Assembly (NCBI GenBank): GCA_902803275.1
Contig: CADCPE010000172.1
Location: 1-7,640, forward strand
Source of the DNA: an uncultured Erysipelotrichaceae bacterium
Lineage (GTDB): Bacteria > Bacillota_I > Bacilli_A > Erysipelotrichales > Erysipelotrichaceae
DNA: 7,640 bases
Direction of reading: 5' to 3'
This document shows positions 1 to 6,103 of the stretch, one piece after another. The notes beneath the pieces are model-generated. The model searched no databases. It saw only the letters and a program-made list of their open reading frames with translations, and was not told where the DNA came from. Made by a program: the position numbers and the translations under genes. The number at the start of each line of letters is the position of its first letter. The stretch's first letter is position 1.

Positions 1-540
1 AAAATGCTTCCCGAAGCATCATTCGTCTCCATTGGCGCAACTATAGTTCCGCTTTCGATCCTGACTCTCTACTATAAGAACGATCCTGAGCTGGTCAAAG
101 AGATCGTCTCGCTTGAAACAGGACTTACATCAACAGATGATCACTTTGAAGTGATGAGCGGATACGAGACTATCACAGCGGCCACGCTCATCGAATCAGC
201 ACTGGTCGAATCCGGCATGGCTACCTGCCTCGTCCATGAAAAATACAACTACTGCCACGGCAGAGTCAACATCACCAAGGTCCTTGACAGCGACCTGATC
301 TTCTTCAAGATGAACAACGAACTCGACGAAGCTTTGTACAGTACGCTGTATAAATACTATGACAACATCATCTGCATTGAAAGAAGATACAAGGATGACA
401 TCATCAATGATTTCTGTGACTGTGTCATCGGACTTAAGCTGATCAGAAACATCGCCCTGATCAAAGGCTTTGACATTTCCGATATGAAAGAGGTCCCGGA
501 TAACGACGTCCTGTATCTGTTCAATGGAAAAATGAAATGA
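1..540 (+). CDS. SIS-domain (phosphosugar-binding) protein, C-terminal part
   Basis: The reading frame is already open at base 1 and ends in TGA at 538-540, so this is the 3' end of a longer gene. The ATG at base 4 has no visible ribosome binding site and is probably internal. About 179 residues are visible. Numbered from that Met, residues 73-87 contain a Glu (E79) six residues before His-Gly-Arg (H85-R87), in the context EKYNYCHGR. This resembles the Glu...HG signature near the end of SIS domains in GlmS/FrlB-type sugar isomerases and deaminases (E...ELKHGP in GlmS). The alternation of hydrophobic strands (IVPLSILTLYY, DLIFFKM, NIICIERRY) with helices fits a Rossmann-like SIS fold. SIS proteins bind phosphorylated sugars in the cytoplasm as isomerases, deaminases or regulators. 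The substrate is not deducible, and the assignment rests on motif spacing only. Confidence 0.5.
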   Translation, partial: KMLPEASFVSIGATIVPLSILTLYYKNDPELVKEIVSLETGLTSTDDHFEVMSGYETITAATLIESALVESGMATCLVHEKYNYCHGRVNITKVLDSDLIFFKMNNELDEALYSTLYKYYDNIICIERRYKDDIINDFCDCVIGLKLIRNIALIKGFDISDMKEVPDNDVLYLFNGKMK

Positions 541-561
541 TCTCAAGCGAGATCATTTTTT
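535..561. terminator. Bidirectional rho-independent terminator
   Basis: An 8-bp perfect inverted repeat (ATGATCTC at 537-544, GAGATCAT at 549-556) encloses the four-base loop AAGC. It extends by two A-T pairs to 535-558. A run of six T (556-561) follows on the plus strand. On the minus strand the hairpin is followed by TTCATTTTTCC. It can therefore end both the SIS-type gene, whose TGA stop (538-540) lies inside the left arm, and the convergent TIR-LRR gene that stops at 566. Confidence 0.8.
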
Positions 562-565
562 CATT

Positions 566-2200
566 TTATGGATTGTATGAGTTGATCGTACTCATTTCGA
601 TCGCGATGCAGCCATCATCGATCTCATATCTGCTGAAGTTATCCTGCTTTCCGCGATTGTCTCTTAAGTAGATCTTTCCGTTGTCTGTATAGTTGCCGCT
701 GTTAAGATAGATGCCCGGACCATAATCTCCCAGATTCCAGAAAATGACGCCGTTGTTTATGAATTCGCCGTCATTGAAGCTGAAATCTCCGCCGCCGCCA
801 AACACCAGATAACCATCATTCTGATACAGGCCGGACTGGATCCTGAACGAGTGTCCTCTTTCATGTATCTGCATTCCGCCTTTTTCAATGATGAATGTTC
901 CATAGGTGTTGCTGGTACACATTCCGCCGGTATAGACACCGCCATCTTTGACATTGATAGTGCCGTAGTTGTTTCTGGTACAAAGGCCCATCTCAAAACC
1001 GCCATAGATGTTGATGGTGCCGTAGTTGTCTACGATCAGTTCAGGACCGGCTTCTGTCACGAATCCTCTCAATATGGTTCCTTTGCTGATGTCTATGACC
1101 TCACCTTCAGGGATCGTTATGCTGTTCATGATCCTGACGCTGTGAACATCGGACCTGTTCAAAGCGTTTTTCAGTTCTTCATAAGTATAGGCAGGTTCAT
1201 CGATCGAGATCACTTCTGCAGAAAGTTCATTCAATACTTCTCTTTGCATTTCAAGATAATCCGAACTTACATACAAGGTCTTGAGATTCTTCAGCTTTTC
1301 AAGCTCAGAGATATCTTCTATCTCCGTTTCCGCGATATTCAAGGTCTCCAGGTTTTCTAAAGCCGAGATGCCGCTGATATCGATTCCGTAGTTGTGCGAT
1401 ATATCAAGAAATCTGAGTCTGGTCAGGCCAAGGATCGGTTCGATCGTTTTGATGCTGTTGCCGGATATGCACAGTTCTTCAAGATTGGTGATCTTTGAAA
1501 AGTCACTGATATCCTCAATGGAACCGATGTCAACCGTAATGTTGTCAAGAAGGATCAGATCGTTGAGACCGTCGCTTGTGATGATGAACTGCGGCAGTTC
1601 ATATTCGTCTCTTGTCTCTTCGCCATAGACGTAGAGGGTCTTGATATTGCTGAGATTTCCGGAAATACCCAACTGCTGCAAGAGAGCGCTGCTTGAAGAA
1701 AACGGCTTGAAGATCAGTATGACAGCGGCAATAACTGCCAAAGCAGCCATTCCAACCCCCATCATCAGCGACTGTTTCTTGCCGGCATCTTTCTGCTGAG
1801 CTGTAACTTCCATATGTGCCAGAGCCGGTGAATTATCAAGCTTTTCTTTGAAGCCTTCATCATCCAGCTGATATTTCATGATGCCCTGTGTCTGTCCGAG
1901 CATCATCGATAGACCTGGAGTCAACTTCGTTTCTTCCAAGAAGATCGAAATGATCGTCTTATTGAGCTTTGAAGCGATCGATATCTCTTTGAGAAGCTTC
2001 TCGTCGTTTAGGGCATCATTGCTCAAAAACAGCAGCACATCAGCTGAGCGGTTTATGCAGTCTTCTGCTTTGTTTTCCTCGTAGGTCAGTCTGTAATTCT
2101 TCTTTGAAAGATACTCAAGCACTTCAAACGCTTTTTCTCTGTCGCTTTGTGCAAACAGCGCATAAATGAACGGTTCTTTATTTCCCTTGTATTTTTCCAT
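566..2200 (-). CDS. Membrane TIR-like / LRR / beta-solenoid protein (degenerate TIR)
   Basis: 544 residues. Residues about 9-110 form a TIR-like domain related to that of the upstream gene. The C-terminal half aligns without gaps: residues 52-107 here match 63-118 there, 16 of 56 identical by my hand count. This includes Glu72, at the place of the usual TIR catalytic Glu. The N-terminal half has lost FVSY (here YALF), reads LTYE in place of LWYD, and lacks about eight residues of the loop with the Gly and Trp. A single membrane helix lies at about 146-165, preceded by Lys137, Lys141 and Lys142, predicting N-terminus inside. Outside follow 22-residue SD22/internalin-type LRRs (237-258, 259-280, 281-302, partial to about 316) and then a Gly/Asn-rich, beta-solenoid-like region (about 355-520) with NYGTI repeats. 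It starts 9 bases after the stop of the paralogue, with AAGGAG overlapping that stop, so the two are almost certainly co-translated. NADase activity is doubtful; a sensing or scaffold role is inference. Confidence 0.82.
   Translation of the reverse strand: MEKYKGNKEPFIYALFAQSDREKAFEVLEYLSKKNYRLTYEENKAEDCINRSADVLLFLSNDALNDEKLLKEISIASKLNKTIISIFLEETKLTPGLSMMLGQTQGIMKYQLDDEGFKEKLDNSPALAHMEVTAQQKDAGKKQSLMMGVGMAALAVIAAVILIFKPFSSSSALLQQLGISGNLSNIKTLYVYGEETRDEYELPQFIITSDGLNDLILLDNITVDIGSIEDISDFSKITNLEELCISGNSIKTIEPILGLTRLRFLDISHNYGIDISGISALENLETLNIAETEIEDISELEKLKNLKTLYVSSDYLEMQREVLNELSAEVISIDEPAYTYEELKNALNRSDVHSVRIMNSITIPEGEVIDISKGTILRGFVTEAGPELIVDNYGTINIYGGFEMGLCTRNNYGTINVKDGGVYTGGMCTSNTYGTFIIEKGGMQIHERGHSFRIQSGLYQNDGYLVFGGGGDFSFNDGEFINNGVIFWNLGDYGPGIYLNSGNYTDNGKIYLRDNRGKQDNFSRYEIDDGCIAIEMSTINSYNP
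878..1030 (-). repeat. Coding tandem repeat, about 20 residues per unit (NYGT motif)
   Basis: Inside the C-terminal domain of the second TIR-LRR protein, three units carry NYGTINIYGG (from residue 392), NYGTINVKDGG (from 411) and TYGTFIIEKGG (from 432). They are spaced 19 and 21 residues apart. On DNA the first two share AACTACGGCAC-ATCAA with synonymous changes. Weaker units (NDGYLVFGGG, NDGEFINNG, NNGVIFWN, DNGKIYL) continue to about residue 512. The pattern of short strands and Gly/Asn turns suggests a right-handed beta-solenoid, as found in surface proteins. Confidence 0.55.
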
Positions 2201-2205
2201 GATCG

Positions 2206-2211
2206 CTCCTT
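2206..2211 (-). promoter_or_regulatory. Ribosome binding site overlapping upstream stop codon
   Basis: On the minus strand the sequence reads TAAGGAGCGATCATG. The TAA stop of the first TIR-LRR gene (2212-2210) shares its two A bases with the AAGGAG Shine-Dalgarno sequence of the second. Five bases separate this from the ATG at 2200. It fixes the start of the second gene and implies translational coupling of the pair. Confidence 0.85.
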
Positions 2212-3307
2212 ATTTCTTTACTACAATATCGACCTTCGATGTATCGATATGATCAAGCACTTCTTCAAGCATGTCGTAGCTTATATACAGATATTTAAGA
2301 TCCTTAAGATCTTCTATCGCTGAAAAATCACTCACCTTCACATCTATCAGCTTAAGGATCTGCAGTTCGCTGAGATCTTTCAGAAAAGATAAATCATCTA
2401 ATGGATTGCCGCTGAGATCAAGATAGATCAGCTGTTTCATCTTTGAAAGTTCTGAAGCATCGCTGATGTTTTCATTCACCAGCGCCAGATATTCGATCTT
2501 TTCCTTGCCTGTTATGATTTCCAGGTCGCCGAATTCCGAGGATTCGACTTTATTGTCTGCCACATACCATTCTTTTTCTTTATAGCGGATCGCTTCCGGA
2601 TCCGATACCATATAGCTGCCGCAGAAATAAAGGGAACTTCCATCGTAGGCTTTAAGCAGGACATTGCGGCTGACATTGTCCTTGAATTGTGTTATTTCGA
2701 CTTCCTTGCCGCTGACATCCGAAGTGTTTACCGTATCGACGCCTGCAAAGGAAAACCAGTTGTTGAAATAGCCGAAGATGAAGATCGCCGATATAAGAAA
2801 CAGTGAGGCAAAGATGATCGAGACAATGCGCCAGATATTCATGGATGCATCTTTGCGGTCTATTGCTTCATAGCCTTCGACCCCATCACCAATAAATGAC
2901 GGACCGGATTCTTCCTTTATCTTTGCGGCCGTTTCAGAAAGCGAAGACATCGCGATCTTTTTTACTGTAGACAGCTGCATGGAAAGATCTTCGGGCAGTT
3001 TCGCATCATCGATCAGTACGCAAAGCATTTCTTTTCTTTCAGCCACGGCATAGTTTACTTCTCTGATGCAGTTCTGGGAATTGAGGAAACTCCGAGAGAT
3101 GAAGAAAATGACTTTGCTTGAATTGAGCAGATGTGAAGCCACCACTTCCGGCCAGTTGGCTCCGACATTTATTCCGGCATCATACCAGAGCCTGTAATTG
3201 TTCCTGTCAAGTTCCTCAATAAAAGGAAGTACCCTTTCCGCGTCCTTGTGCGCATAGCTCACAAAAAGATATGGGGCATTTCCGTTATATGTTCGATATT
3301 GTTTCAT
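2210..3307 (-). CDS. Membrane TIR-LRR protein (canonical TIR domain)
   Basis: 365 residues. Residues about 11-125 are a bacterial-type TIR domain: box 1 FVSYAHKD (15-22), LWYDAGINVGANW (40-52), a strand VIFFIS (66-71), then SFLNSQNCIREVNYA, in which Glu83 sits where TIR NADases have their catalytic Glu, and CVLID (96-100). One membrane helix spans about 158-181. Basic residues before it (Arg151, Lys152, Arg160) and none just after predict TIR in the cytoplasm and the C-terminus outside. Residues 182-267 are an unrecognised extracellular segment. Four SD22-like 22-residue LRRs follow (268-289, 290-311, 312-333, 334-355), so the protein ends with the LRR. The ATG is preceded by GAAGGA (3321-3316) at 8 bases. 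It is the first gene of a two-gene unit with its paralogue. Bacterial TIR domains commonly cleave NAD+ or act as assembly modules; which applies here is not shown. No signal peptide is evident apart from the internal anchor. Confidence 0.92.
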   Translation of the reverse strand: MKQYRTYNGNAPYLFVSYAHKDAERVLPFIEELDRNNYRLWYDAGINVGANWPEVVASHLLNSSKVIFFISRSFLNSQNCIREVNYAVAERKEMLCVLIDDAKLPEDLSMQLSTVKKIAMSSLSETAAKIKEESGPSFIGDGVEGYEAIDRKDASMNIWRIVSIIFASLFLISAIFIFGYFNNWFSFAGVDTVNTSDVSGKEVEITQFKDNVSRNVLLKAYDGSSLYFCGSYMVSDPEAIRYKEKEWYVADNKVESSEFGDLEIITGKEKIEYLALVNENISDASELSKMKQLIYLDLSGNPLDDLSFLKDLSELQILKLIDVKVSDFSAIEDLKDLKYLYISYDMLEEVLDHIDTSKVDIVVKK

Positions 3308-3347
3308 ATGATGTTTCCTTCTTTGGCATTGCAGCTTTCATGCGAGA

Positions 3348-3377
3348 CTTATACTCTTATTATAAACAAAAAGTCAG
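3348..3377 (-). promoter_or_regulatory. Candidate promoter of the TIR-LRR gene pair
   Basis: Reading the minus strand, a perfect TATAAT lies at 3364-3359 and a second -10-like TATAAG at 3353-3348. The latter has CTGACT (3377-3372; 4 of 6 match to TTGACA) at an 18-base spacing. The perfect TATAAT has only a poor -35 (TCAGCA, 3387-3382) at 17 bases. Either would give a leader of roughly 35-45 bases before the start at 3307. The -35 region falls inside the hairpin that ends the upstream operon. Confidence 0.45.
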
Positions 3378-3390
3378 CTTATGCTGACTT
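3364..3390 (-). terminator. Rho-independent terminator after the GH42 gene
   Basis: On the minus strand AAGTCAGC (3390-3383) and GCTGACTT (3378-3371) form a perfect 8-bp stem around the loop ATAA. TTTGTTT follows. The left arm encodes the last three residues of the beta-galactosidase (Lys-Ser-Ala), and its TAA stop (3381-3379) lies in the loop. The T tract is interrupted by one G, so termination may be incomplete. Confidence 0.7.
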
Positions 3391-5154
3391 GAGTATTTCA
3401 TCGAAAAGCCTGTTGAGACTCTCTTCATCCAGGGAGGTTCCCATGTAGTAGGACTTTCCTGAACCGTAGCTGTTTCTCACCACTGCCGCGTATTCGCCAA
3501 ACGGGTTGTTTTCCCATCTTATCAGTTCTTCACCGGTCGTAACCTTAAGCAGTTCCTCAAAGACATAGCCTTTTCCCTTGAGACTGTCATAACTCAGCCT
3601 GCTGCTTTGCCCGCTCAGCAGGGACTCATGTTCCTCAACGACACAGCCCGTCAGATCTTCAAGATCGACCGGCAGACGCTTGTTGAAGACCAGATTGTTG
3701 TCGGTGTCCTTCCAGGCCGTTCTGGCGCTCATCAGGACTGTTCCGCCCTTTTCTGCATATTCTTTCAGTCTGTTTTTGAAGTCATCGGACATCACGATCA
3801 TATACGGAAGGATGACCAGCTTGTACTGATCAAGATCCTGATCGGAGTTGATGATGTCGCAGTTCATGTTGCGGATATACAATTGCCGGTAAAGCTTCTG
3901 ACACTCCTTTTCATAATCAAAGACGTCAGACTGTCTTTGAATGGCCATTGAAGATTTGGAATCATAGTCATAGACGATGCAGACATCAGCTTTAGGATAT
4001 TCGACATCTCTTTTTCTGGCTTCTGAAAAGAATGACTGTGTCTCATAGTACTTTCTTCTTTTGACATTGTCCGCATCCAGGATACCGAAACAGAACTGTT
4101 CAGCGCCTTTGGTAAAACCGCGGTATCTGAAGAAGATGACCGATTCAACGCCGTGGTCAAGTGAACTTAATGCCCAGCCTTTGGCTTCATCAGGCTTTGG
4201 TGCATAGCCGATATCATTGTGACCCTGCTGTCCCATAATGGCTTCGGTGACCCAGATCTTTTCTCTTTTGAAGCCTCTGGCAAAATCAACAGTGAAAGCC
4301 AGGTCGGAATCCGACATCGGTGCGGGCTGACCACCCCAGACCGGATAGTTGTTGTAGGAAACAAAGTCCAGACATTTCGCCACTTCAAACGGTGAGAAAT
4401 GTTTGCTGATGGTTCCGCCTTCAAAATCGTGAGTGATCGGGTGATTGTGATCGATCGATCTGACGGCTTCAGCCATCCGGCTGATCACATTGGCTGCACT
4501 AAGCGATCTGAATCTTTCCCATTCCAGTCTTAATGACGGATTCTGAGCGACGAATGAGGGTCTAGGAAGCGGGATATCATCAAAATCATAGTAAGTCTGT
4601 GTCCAGAACGAAGTTCCCCATCTTTCATTCAGTTCGTTGATATCTTTATACTTGTTTTTCAGATAGGCCCTGAATTTTCTCTGGCATGTTTCACAATAGC
4701 ACATATCAGAGCCTTCATGTCCGATCTCGTTTTCCACCTGCCAGGCAACGATGGCTTCTTCATCCTTATAATGTTCAGCCATGGCTTTAGCCAGATCAGT
4801 GACCTTTTTTAGGTATATATCATTATTGAAACAGTGTCCCCGGCGAGCGCCGAACGGCTGTCTGTATCCTTTTTCATCCTCGTTCATCACCTCGGGATGC
4901 TTGTGGTAAAGCCAGGACGGGATGGTCGCACCCGGCACGCACATCAGAATGTTAAGACCGTGTTTTTTTGCCTTGCTGATAACTTCATCAAAGAAGGCAA
5001 ATTCATATCTGCCATCTTCAGGTTCAAATCTGTCCCAGGCAAAATCACCGATCCTTATAAGGTTGGCGCCTAATTCGACGATATTGTCAAGATCTTCATC
5101 AACCAGTTCCATGCCCCACTGTTCAGGGTAATAGTCGACACCCAGGTATTTCAT
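3379..5154 (-). CDS. GH42 family beta-galactosidase
   Basis: 591 residues. A cytoplasmic retaining glycosidase (no signal peptide) expected to hydrolyse terminal beta-D-galactosides. Residues about 5-375 form the TIM barrel, starting with LGVDYYPEQW typical of GH42. The acid/base is Glu143 in WQVENEIG and the nucleophile is Glu304 in WVTEAIMGQQG. Cys108, Cys152, Cys154 and Cys157 (RGHCFN and MCYCETC) match the four-Cys metal site known in Thermus A4 beta-galactosidase. Residues about 385-585 are the Rossmann-like trimerisation domain (VCIVYD, KLVILPYMIVM, GGTVLMSART, GSGKSYYMGTSL). The protein ends there, whereas many GH42 enzymes run to about 650-690 residues with a further small beta domain. 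It is the last gene of the operon. Its ATG overlaps the preceding TAA by one base (TAATG), with GGAG (5168-5165) 10 bases upstream. True substrate (lactose, galacto-oligosaccharides or plant galactan fragments) is unknown. Confidence 0.95.
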   Translation of the reverse strand: MKYLGVDYYPEQWGMELVDEDLDNIVELGANLIRIGDFAWDRFEPEDGRYEFAFFDEVISKAKKHGLNILMCVPGATIPSWLYHKHPEVMNEDEKGYRQPFGARRGHCFNNDIYLKKVTDLAKAMAEHYKDEEAIVAWQVENEIGHEGSDMCYCETCQRKFRAYLKNKYKDINELNERWGTSFWTQTYYDFDDIPLPRPSFVAQNPSLRLEWERFRSLSAANVISRMAEAVRSIDHNHPITHDFEGGTISKHFSPFEVAKCLDFVSYNNYPVWGGQPAPMSDSDLAFTVDFARGFKREKIWVTEAIMGQQGHNDIGYAPKPDEAKGWALSSLDHGVESVIFFRYRGFTKGAEQFCFGILDADNVKRRKYYETQSFFSEARKRDVEYPKADVCIVYDYDSKSSMAIQRQSDVFDYEKECQKLYRQLYIRNMNCDIINSDQDLDQYKLVILPYMIVMSDDFKNRLKEYAEKGGTVLMSARTAWKDTDNNLVFNKRLPVDLEDLTGCVVEEHESLLSGQSSRLSYDSLKGKGYVFEELLKVTTGEELIRWENNPFGEYAAVVRNSYGSGKSYYMGTSLDEESLNRLFDEILKSA

Positions 5155-6101
5155 TATTTAACTTCTCCATTCATCAGTCTGTTGACCATATCTGTATATT
5201 CCTTGGTAGCGACCATGTAGGCGGCCGCATGTCCACAATCGTCGATAAGATGAAGCTCCTTCGGCTGCTGGCACTGTTCATACATGTCGATCGACATCTG
5301 GCAAGGTACATAATGGTCTTCCTTGCCATGGATAAAGACGATCGGCACATCCGATTCGTAAGCACATGTTTCACCGATCGATTTATTGAAATTGACCTTA
5401 TTCAATACCTGAGCCCAGAACCAGGCAACATAGCCCAGCGGAAAATATGGAACATGGTATATATTCTTCATCAGCGACTGGCTGATTCCCAGGATCGAAT
5501 CAAAACCGCAGTCATCGATTATGCCGCAGACATTTTCGAGTTCCATATTGGCACAATGGATGACGGTAGCGCCGCCCATGGATACGCCATGGAGGTAGAT
5601 ACGCGGCTTTTCATACATCGTATTGATCTTGTCGACCCAGCGGGCAACATCCATGCGGTCATGCTCCGAGAAACCCAGATATTTGCCTTCGGATTCGCCA
5701 TGTGCTCTGTCGTTGACCAGCAGGACTGTTGTGCCACGGTCCTGATAGATCTTTATTTTATCCGCAAAGTCAGAATAGATGTCCGACTTATAGCCATGAA
5801 CACAGATCACGACTTCTTTAGGATCGCCTTCAAGAAGATAGGCTACAAGCTTGTTTCCGTCAAAAGACATCGTCTCCAGTCTTTTTAGCGGGAGTTTTTT
5901 CATCTCTTCCTTCAGCGGCTCGATGTAGGCGTAAAGCCTTCTGGCTGTCGGCCTCATCATGTCGTTTTCCGAGTCGATGAAAGCAGGATCCAACGGAGCC
6001 TTTTCTTTATCTTTATAGACAAAAACGGAAGCGAATACATAGTATCCTGCTGCCCATGTGCATGCAAGGATAATGATAACGATTATTATTGCCAGCGCCA
6101 T
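5154..6101 (-). CDS. Membrane-anchored alpha/beta hydrolase (YqkD-like)
   Basis: 315 residues. An N-terminal hydrophobic helix (about 2-28) is followed by an alpha/beta hydrolase domain (about 75-312). The catalytic triad appears complete: Ser174 in the nucleophile elbow GVSMGG, Asp262 in FIHGKEDHYVP and His291 in DDCGHAAAY. HGY (102-104) would supply the oxyanion hole. NDRAHGESEGK (130-140) is a typical family motif. The architecture resembles, from memory, Bacillus YqkD-type serine hydrolases (esterase or peptidase-like, substrate unsettled). Residues flanking the helix are basic only on the C-terminal side (Lys30, Lys32), which would favour the catalytic domain inside the cell, but this is weak evidence. 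It begins 2 bases after the transporter's stop (TGATCATG) with no clear Shine-Dalgarno sequence, so its translation probably depends on coupling. Its end overlaps the GH42 start by one base. Removal of acyl groups from imported glycosides is a guess from context. Confidence 0.85.
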   Translation of the reverse strand: MALAIIIVIIILACTWAAGYYVFASVFVYKDKEKAPLDPAFIDSENDMMRPTARRLYAYIEPLKEEMKKLPLKRLETMSFDGNKLVAYLLEGDPKEVVICVHGYKSDIYSDFADKIKIYQDRGTTVLLVNDRAHGESEGKYLGFSEHDRMDVARWVDKINTMYEKPRIYLHGVSMGGATVIHCANMELENVCGIIDDCGFDSILGISQSLMKNIYHVPYFPLGYVAWFWAQVLNKVNFNKSIGETCAYESDVPIVFIHGKEDHYVPCQMSIDMYEQCQQPKELHLIDDCGHAAAYMVATKEYTDMVNRLMNGEVK

Positions 6102-6103
6102 GA

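Noticed and set aside
851..1360. A 169-codon open frame on the plus strand opposite the second TIR-LRR gene
   Set aside because: It has no ribosome binding site and no recognisable motif, and it lies wholly antisense to well-supported LRR and repeat coding sequence.
566..3307. Possible horizontal transfer of the TIR-LRR genes by base composition
   Set aside because: Hand counts on single 60-base lines gave about 40-52% GC inside these genes and about 47-52% in the sugar operon. The ranges overlap, and no transposase, integrase, tRNA or direct repeat borders the pair.
566..3307. Thoeris, CBASS or other named TIR defence system
   Set aside because: No ThsA-like, cyclase, SAVED, Argonaute or sirtuin gene is present in the window, and the TIRs are membrane-tethered with LRRs, which does not match those systems.
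4448..4460. GATCGATCGATC run that looks like a short repeat or a regulatory palindrome
   Set aside because: It falls in the GH42 coding frame (Ser-Ile-Asp-His codons), is not flanked by other sites, and GATC is frequent throughout the window.
5229..5888. A 219-codon open frame on the plus strand opposite the alpha/beta hydrolase
   Set aside because: It is antisense to a gene with a complete catalytic triad, lacks a ribosome binding site and has no domain-like pattern.
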